64,000 nucleotides of DNA from Flavobacteria bacterium BAL38 (GCA_000169355.1 AAXX01000002.1:466653-530652), one strand, 5' to 3'. Positions 46,747 to 55,472 are shown, counted from the first letter of the stretch. Numbers and translations: made by a program. Notes: generated from the sequence alone by a model not told the origin.

Positions 46747-47874
46747 TTATAATAAGCATAATTTTTCCGCAGCAGCAATTAATGTTTCATTGGTTTTGGC
46801 AAAACAAAAACGCAACATGTGTTTGTCTGTAGCGTCTTCATAAAAAACAGATATTGGAATGGCGGCAACACCAAATTTTGTAATAAGTTTTTTTGCAAAA
46901 TCCACATCATTTTCTTTAGAAATTGCATTGTAATTGACTACCTGAAAATACGTTCCATCACAAGGCATTAGTTCAAAACGGCTATTTTTTAGAAGTCCCT
47001 GAAATAAATCGCGCTTTTTTTGATACATTTTCGAAACTTCACTAAAATCAACCACATCCAAATATTCAGCTATAGCGTGTTGCGAAAAACTATTGACACT
47101 AAACACCAAAAATTGATGTACTTTTTTCATTTCGTACATTAAATTTTCAGGCGCAATTAAATAACCCACTTTCCAACCCGTAACGTGTAACGATTTTCCA
47201 AAAGAAGAAGCAATAATGGTTCTGTTTACTAACTTCGGTCGTGTATTAAACGAAATATGCGGTTGCGAAAACGTAATGTATTCATACACTTCGTCACCTA
47301 AAATAAGAATTTGAGGATGTTTCTCTAATATCGTTTCTAAAGATTCAAAATCACTTTCTGTCCAAATTCTGCCTGTAGGATTATGCGGATTATTTACCAC
47401 AATCATTTTTGTTTTTGGAGTAATCGAAGCTTCAATGGTATTAAAATTAGGTGTATAGTCTAAATTCAATGACACTCGAACTGGTTTCCCACCGGCTACC
47501 AAAACCGAGGGTTCGTAACTGTCATAACTTGGTTCTAAAATCAACACTTCATCACCTTGATTTACAAACGTGTTAATGGCAGTAAAAACACCTTGTGTTG
47601 CTCCAGCTGTAATCAACATTTCAGTTGCGGTATTGACTTTTCTACCGTATTGTTTTAACGTTTGATTTGCAATTTTTTCCAATAACGAAGGCAAACCTGC
47701 CATTGGCGTATATTGATGAATGTTTTCTCGAATAATACGCTCCGAAATTTGCAACAAACGTTCGTCTTCAGGAAAATTGGGAAATCCTTGCGATAAATTA
47801 ATAGCTCCGTGTTCGTTCGCTAATTGCGACATTACGGAAAAAATACTGGTGGTGATGTTAGGTAGTTTTGACAT
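46747..47874 (-). CDS. PLP-dependent aminotransferase, methionine/YbdL type
   Basis: The 375-residue class I/II aminotransferase has AINLSQGFPNFPEDERLL, HQYTPMAGLPSLLEKIA, NNPHNPTGRIW, the pyridoxal lysine in SSFGKSLHVTGWKVGYL (near residue 230) and a C-terminal RFCFAKTNETL arginine. It resembles E. coli YbdL and kynurenine-oxoglutarate transaminases, which use methionine, histidine or kynurenine, so the true substrate is uncertain. It lies 7 bases downstream of the DUF6169-like gene. Confidence 0.88.
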   Translation of the reverse strand: MSKLPNITTSIFSVMSQLANEHGAINLSQGFPNFPEDERLLQISERIIRENIHQYTPMAGLPSLLEKIANQTLKQYGRKVNTATEMLITAGATQGVFTAINTFVNQGDEVLILEPSYDSYEPSVLVAGGKPVRVSLNLDYTPNFNTIEASITPKTKMIVVNNPHNPTGRIWTESDFESLETILEKHPQILILGDEVYEYITFSQPHISFNTRPKLVNRTIIASSFGKSLHVTGWKVGYLIAPENLMYEMKKVHQFLVFSVNSFSQHAIAEYLDVVDFSEVSKMYQKKRDLFQGLLKNSRFELMPCDGTYFQVVNYNAISKENDVDFAKKLITKFGVAAIPISVFYEDATDKHMLRFCFAKTNETLIAAAEKLCLL

Positions 47875-47881
47875 GAGATAA

Positions 47882-48364
47882 TTATTTCATACTTGAAAAA
47901 TCATCAAGTTGTGTTTTGATATGTTGTTTTACTATTTCGATATTATGAAACTCATTTTTGAATATGAATTCGAGTTTGTAACGAATTTCTTCCTCAGGGA
48001 TTTCATAATTGATTTCCAATTTTGAAAATTCTTTGTTATCTGATTTGGAATACCATTTGTCAAATAGTTTACTTCTAAAAAGTTGTTTGTTATCTAAACT
48101 ATCACAAACATAGTGTAGTAAACTATCAGGATAAGATGCAAAGAAATCGAAAATAATCTCAATGATTGTATTTTCAATCAAATCGTCTTTTATGAATTTC
48201 TTGTTGTTTAATTCTCCAAAATCTATGGCATAAAGTCTATTGAAATTCTCATTTTCTAAATCCATTTTCTTAAACGAAACATAATATTCTAAACCATGCT
48301 TGGTTAAAAAAGTAAAAAGAGGGTCATTGCCCTCTTTTGTATATGAATATGAATTCGTGCTCAT
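47882..48364 (-). CDS. DUF6169-like protein
   Basis: The 160-residue protein reads TFLTKHGLEYYVSFKKMDLE, AIDFGELNN and YVCDSLDNKQLFRSKLFDKW. I take it as a member of the DUF6169 family from its length and layout; this is a recollection, not a search result. It is cytoplasmic with no signal or membrane segment. Its ATG follows directly on the stop of a 40-residue gene (TAAATG), so the two are translated together. The function is unknown. Confidence 0.65.
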   Translation of the reverse strand: MSTNSYSYTKEGNDPLFTFLTKHGLEYYVSFKKMDLENENFNRLYAIDFGELNNKKFIKDDLIENTIIEIIFDFFASYPDSLLHYVCDSLDNKQLFRSKLFDKWYSKSDNKEFSKLEINYEIPEEEIRYKLEFIFKNEFHNIEIVKQHIKTQLDDFSSMK

Positions 48365-48487
48365 TTATTTTTTTGAAGCCTTAATTTTTGCCACAACAAT
48401 TTCACGGTTTTCTTTTTTCAAAGCAACCATTTTTTTTAATGTAGCAGCCATTTTGATATCTGCTGTTATTGTAACTGTTTGTTTCAT
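48365..48487 (-). CDS. 40-residue basic protein upstream of the DUF6169-like gene
   Basis: The frame reads MKQTVTITADIKMAATLKKM, then VALKKENREIVVAKIKASKK. It has 10 lysines and a beta-strand-like start followed by a helix, a size and composition common in antitoxins and small DNA-binding proteins. It has a near-perfect promoter 8 bases upstream and abuts the next gene. Because TACATTTG ends 8 bases before the ATG, the mRNA may be nearly leaderless, or translation may start at the internal Met13. Confidence 0.6.
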   Translation of the reverse strand: MKQTVTITADIKMAATLKKMVALKKENREIVVAKIKASKK

Positions 48488-48494
48488 AGTTATG

Positions 48495-48525
48495 CAAATG
48501 TATATTATTTTGTAATATTCTCAAA
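48495..48525 (-). promoter_or_regulatory. Promoter of the small-ORF/DUF6169-like pair
   Basis: On the minus strand TTTG (48525-48522), exactly 19 bases and TACATTTG (48502-48495) match the Bacteroidota consensus perfectly. The -33 box lies inside the inverted repeat at 48514-48527. Confidence 0.75.
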
Positions 48526-48587
48526 AATTATTCCAATTTATTCTTTTTGAGAGTATTAAATTTGATTTTATATTTTTCGAGAATATA
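48514..48587. promoter_or_regulatory. Three GAGAATAT half-sites, candidate operator
   Basis: AATATTCTCAAAAA (48514-48527) is inverted as TTTTTGAGAGTATT (48544-48557, 13 of 14 positions). A third related site, TTTTTCGAGAATATA, lies at 48573-48587. They cover the promoter of the minus-strand pair and the region before the plus-strand nucleosidase gene, so a dimeric regulator could control both. Confidence 0.5.
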
Positions 48588-48638
48588 CACACTTTAATTT
48601 CTTCAAATTACTTTATTTTGTAGTTTAATTCTAAGATT

Positions 48639-49208
48639 TTGAAAGTAATTATCCTAACACCGATGGAAATTGAGCGTGAAAAAGTCCTAAACGCTTTAGC
48701 TCGAATTCCGAATTTGAATCATACCTACGAAGTAATCGTTTCTGGAATTGGTCGTGAAAGTACGGCTAAGGCGATGATGCAAATGCCACCTCACGATATT
48801 TGTGTGTTAATGGGTTTTGCTGCTGTAGTAGGAAAAGAAGCCCATTTACCCGATTATTTGCATTTAGGAAAACCTATCGAAATTACCAATGCATCGCTAT
48901 ACGGTTACGAAGGCGGCTTGTTTGAAAACGGAAAACCCATTATCACCGAAAAGCCAAAGCTAAATTTACCTTGTTTGTCATCTTTAACTTCTGATAAGTT
49001 TGTAAGAACAACCGATTTAGCAGAAAAAACGGTAGTCAATATGGAAGATTACACGTTTAAATATTTGAAAAAACCACAAGATTTTATCGTGCGCATCATC
49101 TCCGATTTTTTACCTCACGAAACCGAAATCGACTTTTTTGAAGAAGTGAAAAGTATTGATTTTTTAGAAGGTGTGGTGGCGGTGGATGATTATTTGGAAC
49201 GCAGATAA
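48639..49208 (+). CDS. Nucleosidase-like protein (MTA/SAH nucleosidase fold)
   Basis: The 189-residue protein starts (TTG) KVIILTPMEIEREKVLNAL, has VSGIGRESTAKAM and CVLMGFAAVVGKEAHLPDYL, and NMEDYTFKYL. These mark the PNP/MTAN superfamily of nucleoside-processing enzymes. It is shorter than full MTA/SAH nucleosidases (about 230 residues) and the nucleobase-binding aspartate region is weak, so the activity is uncertain. I chose TTG 48639 because it completes the first beta strand; the ATG at 48663 would lose it. The last codons run into a spacer word (TTGGAACGCAGATAACAC). Confidence 0.75.
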   Translation: MKVIILTPMEIEREKVLNALARIPNLNHTYEVIVSGIGRESTAKAMMQMPPHDICVLMGFAAVVGKEAHLPDYLHLGKPIEITNASLYGYEGGLFENGKPIITEKPKLNLPCLSSLTSDKFVRTTDLAEKTVVNMEDYTFKYLKKPQDFIVRIISDFLPHETEIDFFEEVKSIDFLEGVVAVDDYLERR

Positions 49209-49290
49209 CACTCATGTTTTGCAACGCTGATTTTACGGATTTTTTAAAAAAAACCACCAACATTACTACTAGTGTTTTATACGATATCAA

Positions 49291-49319
49291 ACCTGACAGG
49301 TTTTCGAAACCTGTCAGGT
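49291..49319. repeat. REP-like palindrome, left of the RAYT gene
   Basis: ACCTGACAGGTTT (49291-49303) is perfectly inverted (49307-49319) around a TCG loop. Each arm is itself near-palindromic (ACCTG-A-CAGGT). It lies 17 bases past the transposase stop codon and matches the palindrome on the gene's other side. Confidence 0.9.
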
Positions 49320-49336
49320 ATAAATCAATAACAAAA

Positions 49337-49912
49337 TTAAATTCCCAATGAACTTTCAATTGCGAAATAGTTTCCTTTTTCTTGATGTACATATTTGAAA
49401 TTTTCTAAATCTCCAAAACATGCAATAACTTCTGTTCTCTTAATTTTCGTTGGTTTGTCAGATAAACAGGAAATGTAAGAACTCCAAGGATATTCTATTG
49501 GGTGTGAACAAATTTTGTGATGAACAGGATTATTGTGTATGTAAGCAATTACATTTTGTAAATAGGTATCAAAGTTAATTTGTTTTCTTCTGAAAGGTCT
49601 TTCAAATAAAGCTCCATGTCGGTTATATTTCTTATTAAATGCTTTTGTATAGGCATTAAAAAGATTTGAAAAAGCTTGGGATGGATTTTTATTTTTATCT
49701 GAATCAATCTCCGCAGTTTCTTTAATTCTAACTATAAAATGAAAATGATTTTTCATTAAACACCATGCAAAAGTTTCTGCAATTGGTTCAATGTATAATT
49801 CGAAAAGTTTTAGGAAATGTTCGTAGTTGTCTTTTTCTTTAAATAGTGTTTCACTATTAATTCCACGATTGTAAATATGGTAATAGTTACCATGTTGCAA
49901 GGCTTGAATCAT
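49337..49912 (-). CDS. REP-associated tyrosine transposase (RAYT, IS200/Y1-like)
   Basis: The 191-residue protein has the RAYT start ALQHGNYYHIYNRGINSETL, the HUH metal motif in CLMKNHFHFIVRI (about residues 52-64), RHGALFERPFRRK and the catalytic tyrosine in NVIAYIHNNPVHH. RAYTs process the single-stranded hairpins of REP palindromes and are single-copy domesticated relatives of IS200. Its own promoter lies at 49937-49966, and both flanks carry the same palindrome, which links the enzyme to its probable substrate. Confidence 0.93.
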   Translation of the reverse strand: MIQALQHGNYYHIYNRGINSETLFKEKDNYEHFLKLFELYIEPIAETFAWCLMKNHFHFIVRIKETAEIDSDKNKNPSQAFSNLFNAYTKAFNKKYNRHGALFERPFRRKQINFDTYLQNVIAYIHNNPVHHKICSHPIEYPWSSYISCLSDKPTKIKRTEVIACFGDLENFKYVHQEKGNYFAIESSLGI

Positions 49913-49936
49913 AATTGTCTGGCGTTTATATAATTA

Positions 49937-49966
49937 CAAATGTATGTAAAAAAATATTTTGCCAAA
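49937..49966 (-). promoter_or_regulatory. Promoter of the RAYT gene
   Basis: On the minus strand TTTG (49966-49963), 18 bases and TACATTTG (49944-49937) fit the Bacteroidota consensus. The expected start is about 20 bases before the ATG at 49912. Confidence 0.7.
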
Positions 49967-49970
49967 AAGA

Positions 49971-50003
49971 AAACCTGACAGATTTCAGAAACCTGTCAGG
50001 TTT
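49971..50003. repeat. REP-like palindrome, right of the RAYT gene
   Basis: AAACCTGACAGATTT (49971-49985) and AAACCTGTCAGGTTT (49989-50003) are inverted with one mismatch and a CAG loop. The sequence is the same family as 49291-49319. It ends 19 bases before the stop of the mutase gene, so it could also terminate that transcript. Confidence 0.9.
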
Positions 50004-50022
50004 AAATATAATCAGATGAATC

Positions 50023-52182
50023 TTACTCCTCCAATAAAACCTCTAAAATCGTAATCGCGGCATCGCTAATTTTAGTTCCAGGACCAAAAACCGCTACAGC
50101 TCCGGCCTCGAATAAGAATTGATAGTCTTGGTGTGGAATTACACCACCAACAATGACCATAATATCTTCTCTTCCGTATTTTTTTAGCTCTTCGATAACT
50201 TGTGGTACTAAAGTTTTGTGTCCGGCTGCTAAAGAAGAAACACCTAAAATGTGTACGTCATTTTCAACCGCTTGTTTGGCTGCTTCTTGTGGCGTTTGGA
50301 ATAACGGACCAATGTCTACGTCAAAACCTACGTCGGCATAACCTGTTGCTACTACTTTTGCACCACGATCGTGACCGTCTTGTCCCATTTTCGCAATCAT
50401 AATACGAGGACGACGCCCATCTTTCTTTGCGAATGCATCGGCTAATTGTTTTGCTTTTTCAAAACTTTCGTCGTTTTTAATTTCTTTACTATACACGCCG
50501 CTAAAACTTCTAATTTGTGCTTTATATCTTCCGAAAACAACTTCTAAAGCATCACTAATTTCACCTAATGTAGCTCTATTTCGTGCTGCTTCTACTGCTA
50601 AAGATAGTAAATTTTCACCGTTGTCATTCCCATGCACATGGGAATCAGCGCTTTCGGTTAATTTTGCTAAACATTCGGCAACTTTAGCGTTATCGCGAGT
50701 GGCTTTGATTTGTTCTAAACGTTCAATTTGTTGTTTGCGCACCATTTGGTTATCTACATCCAAAATATGTAACGGATCTTCTTTTTCCAAACGGTATTTG
50801 TTCACCCCAACAATAATATCTTGACTGCTGTCGATACGGGCTTGTTTTCGAGCAGCAGCTTCTTCAATTCTTAATTTCGGAATTCCGGCTTCAATCGCTT
50901 TGGTCATGCCACCTAATTCTTCTACTTCTTCAATTAAAGCCCAAGCTTTTTGAGCAATTTCAGCCGTCAAACTTTCTACGTAATAACTTCCTGCCCAAGG
51001 GTCAACTGTTTTACAAATTTTAGTTTCTTCTTGTAAAAAGATTTGAGTATTACGAGCAATTCGTGCTGAGAAATCGGTTGGTAAAGCAATCGCTTCGTCT
51101 AAAGCATTGGTGTGTAACGATTGTGTTCCTCCAAAAGCCGCAGCAGCTGCTTCAATCGCAGTTCGAGCTACGTTATTAAAAGGATCTTGCTCAGTTAAAC
51201 TCCAACCCGAAGTTTGGCAATGCGTTCTTAAAGCCAATGATTTTTCGTCTTTTGGATGGAACTGTTTCAATAGTTTTGCCCAAAGCATACGACCGGCACG
51301 CATTTTAGCAATTTCCATAAAATGATTCATTCCAATCGCCCAGAAAAACGAAAGGCGAGGAGCAAACGTATCAATGTCCATTCCAGCCGCTAAACCGGTG
51401 CGAATGTATTCTAAACCATCGGCTAAAGTGTAAGCTAATTCAATATCTGCAGTAGCTCCCGCTTCTTGCATATGGTAACCCGAAATCGAAATCGAGTTGA
51501 ATTTCGGCATATTTTTACTTGTATATTCGAAAATATCTGCAATAATTTTCATCGAAGGCGTTGGTGGATAAATGTAGGTATTTCGCACCATAAATTCTTT
51601 TAGAATGTCATTCTGAATCGTTCCCGATAATAGGTTAGGAGCAACGCCTTGTTCTTCCGCAGCCACTATATAGAATGCCATAATGGGTAAAACCGCACCG
51701 TTCATCGTCATCGAAACCGACATTTCACCTAACGGAATTTGGTCGAAAAGTACTTTCATATCTTCCACCGAATCGATGGCAACTCCTGCTTTTCCAACAT
51801 CGCCAACCACTCTTTCATGATCAGAATCGTAACCTCTGTGCGTAGCTAAATCAAAGGCAACGGATAAGCCTTTTTGTCCAGCCGCTAAGTTTCTTCTGTA
51901 AAAAGCATTACTTTCTTCCGCAGTAGAAAATCCGGCATATTGACGAATCGTCCATGGTCTGCGAACGTACATAGTTGAATAAGGTCCGCGTAAATTTGGT
52001 GCAAAACCAGCAGCAAAACCAATATGTTCTAAATCGGAAATATCTTCTTTAGAATAGGTTGGTTTTACTTCAATTCCTTCTGCAGTGGTAAATGAGTTTA
52101 AAGTTTGGAGTTTAGAGTTTGGAGAAACTTCTAACTTCTGACTTTTAACTTTTAACTTTAAATGTTGTATATCTTTTCTCAT
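50023..52182 (-). CDS. scpA: Methylmalonyl-CoA mutase large subunit
   Basis: The 719-residue adenosylcobalamin enzyme interconverts methylmalonyl-CoA and succinyl-CoA. The catalytic barrel shows [40 protein letters not shown] and [20 protein letters not shown]. The C-terminal B12 domain has the cobalt histidine in [12 protein letters not shown] and [11 protein letters not shown]. The N-terminal stretch of about residues 8-31 ([20 protein letters not shown]) is not family-like and is encoded by spacer-type repeat words (52090-52161). A toxin-antitoxin pair separates it from the small subunit gene. Confidence 0.95.
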   Translation of the reverse strand: MRKDIQHLKLKVKSQKLEVSPNSKLQTLNSFTTAEGIEVKPTYSKEDISDLEHIGFAAGFAPNLRGPYSTMYVRRPWTIRQYAGFSTAEESNAFYRRNLAAGQKGLSVAFDLATHRGYDSDHERVVGDVGKAGVAIDSVEDMKVLFDQIPLGEMSVSMTMNGAVLPIMAFYIVAAEEQGVAPNLLSGTIQNDILKEFMVRNTYIYPPTPSMKIIADIFEYTSKNMPKFNSISISGYHMQEAGATADIELAYTLADGLEYIRTGLAAGMDIDTFAPRLSFFWAIGMNHFMEIAKMRAGRMLWAKLLKQFHPKDEKSLALRTHCQTSGWSLTEQDPFNNVARTAIEAAAAAFGGTQSLHTNALDEAIALPTDFSARIARNTQIFLQEETKICKTVDPWAGSYYVESLTAEIAQKAWALIEEVEELGGMTKAIEAGIPKLRIEEAAARKQARIDSSQDIIVGVNKYRLEKEDPLHILDVDNQMVRKQQIERLEQIKATRDNAKVAECLAKLTESADSHVHGNDNGENLLSLAVEAARNRATLGEISDALEVVFGRYKAQIRSFSGVYSKEIKNDESFEKAKQLADAFAKKDGRRPRIMIAKMGQDGHDRGAKVVATGYADVGFDVDIGPLFQTPQEAAKQAVENDVHILGVSSLAAGHKTLVPQVIEELKKYGREDIMVIVGGVIPHQDYQFLFEAGAVAVFGPGTKISDAAITILEVLLEE

Positions 52183-52192
52183 AGTTATAAAA

Positions 52193-52486
52193 CTATTTTG
52201 GGTATTTTTTGGTGCTTCTAGATGTATGAAAGCAACTTAATATTTTTATTTCTTTATTGTATTCGTCAATTTCAAAAATTAATATAAAAGGAAAAACTTT
52301 TAGAGGAATCGACCTATATGATTTATATTTAATTTGGAAATGAGGATTTATACTTAAAACTTTGTATGCTTCTTCAAGTTCTTCCAAAAATCTGACCACA
52401 ATTTCAATAGTTATAGCTTCATAAAAGTCGGTAATTTTTTCAATATCATTATTTGCTAATGGCGAAACAATAACCTTATATTCCAT
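52193..52486 (-). CDS. RelE/ParE superfamily toxin
   Basis: The 97-residue protein has the ParE/RelE beta-sheet pattern: [60 protein letters not shown] and the C-terminal [13 protein letters not shown]. ParE-type toxins poison gyrase, RelE-type toxins cleave ribosome-bound mRNA; the HTSR end favours a ParE-like label without proving the target. Its first 11 bases overlap the antitoxin gene. Confidence 0.85.
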   Translation of the reverse strand: MEYKVIVSPLANNDIEKITDFYEAITIEIVVRFLEELEEAYKVLSINPHFQIKYKSYRSIPLKVFPFILIFEIDEYNKEIKILSCFHTSRSTKKYPK

Positions 52487-52796
52487 ATTTTTTCTTCAAT
52501 CTGTTTATTGATTCTTCTCCTGAAATGAAGTCTTCTTTTGGTTGATTGGCTCTAAAATCCAATAACTTTTTATCTTCGTCAGATAAAGTATTATCATCAA
52601 ATTCAATTCCAACTGAAGGATTCTTTAAATAATTTTCGGTTCGTTCTCTAACTTCATCAATTTGCCATTGCGGAATTTGATATTCCTTAGAAGTTGGAAG
52701 AATTATCACTTCTACTTCTTCTGCATTGAAATCTTCAGGTAAAGTGATGTTTACTTGATGATTTTTTACTTTTACAAATCTTCTAATTGCTTCCAT
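52476..52796 (-). CDS. Antitoxin of the RelE/ParE-type module
   Basis: The 106-residue protein lies directly upstream of the toxin and overlaps it by 11 bases, the standard order. The N-terminus (RRFVKVKNHQVNITLPEDFN) looks like a beta-strand dimerisation/DNA-binding part. The C-terminal half is acidic (VGIEFDDNTLSDEDKKLLDF) and suited to wrap the toxin. No transcript start of its own is clear, so it may be read from the mutase promoter. Confidence 0.75.
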   Translation of the reverse strand: MEAIRRFVKVKNHQVNITLPEDFNAEEVEVIILPTSKEYQIPQWQIDEVRERTENYLKNPSVGIEFDDNTLSDEDKKLLDFRANQPKEDFISGEESINRLKKKYGI

Positions 52797-52823
52797 GGTC
52801 TTCTTTTTCTGAAAGTTACGAAA

Positions 52824-54185
52824 TTATTCCGAAGCTAATCTTTCTTGTTCTAATTTTTCAGCCAAACGTTTTTCGATAATTGGTGTGATTAACGTTTTTC
52901 TAGCGTTTTGTTTTACAAATGGAAACAATTCCAAATCGTTTTTCATTTGGTCGTTTTTGTTTGGATACTTGTTAGTTCCTAACAAAACTTCTTTGCCTGA
53001 ATCAAAAAGCTCTTGTTCTTTTTGTGTGCTCTCGTTAATTTTTCTTTGAATCGTTCCATCGATTAATTGCGAAATCAAACCGCCGTTTTTCTCGATATCT
53101 TTAAATAATTCTAAGGCTTTCTCGGCTAATTGTTCCGTTAACGTTTCAATGTAATATGCACCATCAGCAGGATTATTTACTTTATCAAAATAACTTTCAT
53201 GTTTTAAAACTAACAATTGGTTTCTTGCAATTCGATCTCCAAATTCATTGTCTTTATGGTATAAAGCATCATATGCTAAATTGGCAACTCCGTTTGTTCC
53301 GCCTAGTATAGCAGCCATACATTCTGTTGTAGTTCGTAACATGTTTACGTTGTAATCGTATATCGTTTTGTTACGTTTTGTAGGAGTTGCTATAATATGA
53401 CAATCGAAATTATGATTGAATTCTGTTGCTAATGTATTGAATAAAAGACGTAAGGCTCTTAGTTTTGCTATTTCGAAAAAATAATTCGTTCCAACAGCGA
53501 CTTCAATAGTAATGGGTTGGTTGATTGCTGAAATTCTATTGAAATATTCATTTGCATGTGCTAAAGTGTAAGCCAATTGCTGAATCATATTTGCGCCAGC
53601 ATTTTGATAAATTCCGCTAGAAATAGTTAAAAAAGGAATTGCTGTTTTAGTTGCAATATTCTTTAGCTTATCAAAATCTTTTTCAAGGTTTTCAAACCAA
53701 TTTCCATCTTTTGCTAATTGTCCTATTGGGTCAATTTGAATGGATATGTTGGCCTTGTTTTTTGAAGCAAAATCATTGATTTTGGTAACGAAATCGATTG
53801 ATAGAAAAGGCAAATTAAGGTAATAGATTACTTTTTCTAACGGAAGATTTTGCATTAAATCATCAATAGAAATTGTTTCGTTTTCAATTGTAAAACGAAT
53901 ACTTTCTGCTCCTCTTTTTAGCGTGTCAATTGCACGTGAATTTGATTTTTGTATATCATGTACAAAAATATTTTGCACAATTGCAAAAGGATCTGAAGGA
54001 ATAATTGCATTTAAATTTACTTCCGATTCATCGTTATGATAAAACGGTTTTACTTTTATGCCTTCTGGACTTTCCCAAACAAGAGTTTCGTTGTAATCGG
54101 CTCCTTTTAGTTCAAATTGAATTTGTTGTTTCCATTGTTTGGTGGAAATAAAATCAAATTCTGAAAATAGTTTATGATTAGTCAC
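52824..54185 (-). CDS. mutA: Methylmalonyl-CoA mutase small subunit
   Basis: The 453-residue protein has the mutase barrel without the cobalamin domain: QFELKGADYNETLVWESPEG, DPIGQLAKDGNWFENLEKDF, and AAILGGTNGVANLAYDALYH, the counterpart of [13 protein letters not shown] but lacking its histidine. In two-subunit enzymes this chain is catalytically inactive and supports the large subunit. It is 11 bases downstream of the FtsB/DivIC gene. The toxin-antitoxin pair follows. Confidence 0.9.
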   Translation of the reverse strand: MTNHKLFSEFDFISTKQWKQQIQFELKGADYNETLVWESPEGIKVKPFYHNDESEVNLNAIIPSDPFAIVQNIFVHDIQKSNSRAIDTLKRGAESIRFTIENETISIDDLMQNLPLEKVIYYLNLPFLSIDFVTKINDFASKNKANISIQIDPIGQLAKDGNWFENLEKDFDKLKNIATKTAIPFLTISSGIYQNAGANMIQQLAYTLAHANEYFNRISAINQPITIEVAVGTNYFFEIAKLRALRLLFNTLATEFNHNFDCHIIATPTKRNKTIYDYNVNMLRTTTECMAAILGGTNGVANLAYDALYHKDNEFGDRIARNQLLVLKHESYFDKVNNPADGAYYIETLTEQLAEKALELFKDIEKNGGLISQLIDGTIQRKINESTQKEQELFDSGKEVLLGTNKYPNKNDQMKNDLELFPFVKQNARKTLITPIIEKRLAEKLEQERLASE

Positions 54186-54196
54186 GAATTATATAT

Positions 54197-54562
54197 TTAA
54201 TTGTTACTATTTGTTTTTTCTTGAAATGTTTCGGTAGAATCTTTTTTATTGTCTTCAAAATCAATAATATAGATATCTTCGTTTTCACGCTTCATATAAT
54301 ATTTTTCACGAGCATATTTTTCAACTCTATCATCATTTTTTAGATGTTTGATACTCGTACTGTCTTTTTTTATTTCGCTTTTATAATAATTAATGTTGTC
54401 TTCAATTTCATTAATCTCTTTATCTAAAACACGATGTTCTAAATAGGAATAATTATCAAAAAACATCATCCAAATCCCAAAAAGAATTATTACCAAAATA
54501 TACCGATTCACTAAAAATTTTAGGAACGGATATTTGGAAATTAAATTTTTGAGTTTTTTCAT
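54197..54562 (-). CDS. FtsB/DivIC septum formation initiator family protein
   Basis: The 121-residue protein has a short cytoplasmic N-terminus, a membrane helix (YILVIILFGIWMMFFDNYSY, about residues 21-40), a periplasmic coiled coil and the ERVEKYAREKYYMKRENEDIY-like end (about residues 84-106) typical of FtsB/DivIC. It would act in the divisome with FtsL and FtsQ. It starts 2 bases after udk. Confidence 0.85.
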   Translation of the reverse strand: MKKLKNLISKYPFLKFLVNRYILVIILFGIWMMFFDNYSYLEHRVLDKEINEIEDNINYYKSEIKKDSTSIKHLKNDDRVEKYAREKYYMKRENEDIYIIDFEDNKKDSTETFQEKTNSNN

Positions 54563-54564
54563 AA

Positions 54565-55173
54565 TTATGCAATTCTTTGGTTAATTACAGCTCTAACAAC
54601 ATCAATAGCTACTGTATTGTATTTGTCATTAGGAATTATAATGTCTGCAAAAGCTTTTGTAGGTTCGATAAATTGTTCGTGCATAGGTTTTAAAGTGTTT
54701 TGATAACGATTTAAAACTTCCTCCATATCTCTTCCACGTTCTGCAATATCACGTTTTAATCTTCGTATTAATCTTTCATCAGAATCGGCATGCACGTAAA
54801 CTTTAATATCAAACATATCTCTTAATTCAGGATTGGTTAGAATTAAGATACCTTCAACTATCATTACTTTTCTTGGATGTGTGATAATTTTATCATCTGT
54901 TCTATCGTGAGTTACAAAAGAATAAACGGGTTGTTCAATAGTGTGACCTGCTTTTAATTCTTTTAAATGAGCAACTAAAAGTTCAAAATCTATAGCTCTT
55001 GGATGATCAAAATTGATTTTGGTACGTTCTTCATAGCTTAAATGATGTGTTTCTTTATAATAAGAATCTTGAGAGATAATACCCACTTCTGAAGAAGGTA
55101 ACTCGTTCATAATCTGATGTACAACTGTTGTTTTACCACTTCCGGTACCGCCGGCAATTCCTATAATAAGCAT
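54565..55173 (-). CDS. udk: Uridine kinase
   Basis: The 202-residue enzyme phosphorylates uridine and cytidine in pyrimidine salvage. It has the P-loop IGIAGGTGSGKTTVVHQIM, SQDSYYKETHHLSYEERTKI, INFDHPRAIDFELLVAHLKE and RDIAERGRDMEEVLNRYQ. On this strand the -7 box TATTTTTG (55208-55201) lies 27 bases before the start, making udk the first gene of the udk-divIC-mutA-TA-scpA unit. Confidence 0.95.
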   Translation of the reverse strand: MLIIGIAGGTGSGKTTVVHQIMNELPSSEVGIISQDSYYKETHHLSYEERTKINFDHPRAIDFELLVAHLKELKAGHTIEQPVYSFVTHDRTDDKIITHPRKVMIVEGILILTNPELRDMFDIKVYVHADSDERLIRRLKRDIAERGRDMEEVLNRYQNTLKPMHEQFIEPTKAFADIIIPNDKYNTVAIDVVRAVINQRIA

Positions 55174-55320
55174 AAAGATTCTAAAGTTGATTATTTTAGC
55201 AAAAATAGAAATAATATTCTAGGTCTTTTTTGTTTTGATAAGAAAGTTTTTGGAATAAGTGCTAAAAAAATATAGGTTGTTGATGTTAAATAATTTATTT
55301 TAAAAAAAATAATTGATTTT

Positions 55321-55351
55321 TTTGATACAATAGAAATTAGTTATATATTTG
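55321..55351 (+). promoter_or_regulatory. Promoter of tRNA-Pro
   Basis: TTTG (55321-55324), exactly 19 bases and TATATTTG (55344-55351) match the Bacteroidota consensus at every defined position. The tRNA begins 12 bases further on. Confidence 0.85.
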
Positions 55352-55363
55352 CACTCGCTAATA

Positions 55364-55438
55364 CGGGGTGTAGCGTAGCCCGGTTATCGCGCCTGCTTTG
55401 GGAGCAGGAGGCCGCAGGTTCGAATCCTGCCACCCCGA
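55364..55438 (+). tRNA. tRNA-Pro (anticodon TGG)
   Basis: The acceptor stem CGGGGTG pairs perfectly with CACCCCG. The anticodon stem CCTGC/GCAGG holds loop TTTGGGA, giving TGG. CCA is not encoded. It has its own promoter and terminator. Confidence 0.95.
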
Positions 55439-55441
55439 CGA

Positions 55442-55472
55442 AACCTTCTTGTTTACTCAAGGAGGTTTTTTT
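55442..55472 (+). terminator. Intrinsic terminator after tRNA-Pro
   Basis: AACCTTCTTG (55442-55451) pairs with CAAGGAGGTT (55458-55467) with one G-T wobble, then seven T's. Confidence 0.88.

Noticed and set aside
53926..53943. CACGTG-centred palindrome as a possible parS site
   Set aside because: It matches only the central bases of the parS consensus and lies inside mutA; flanking bases do not fit.
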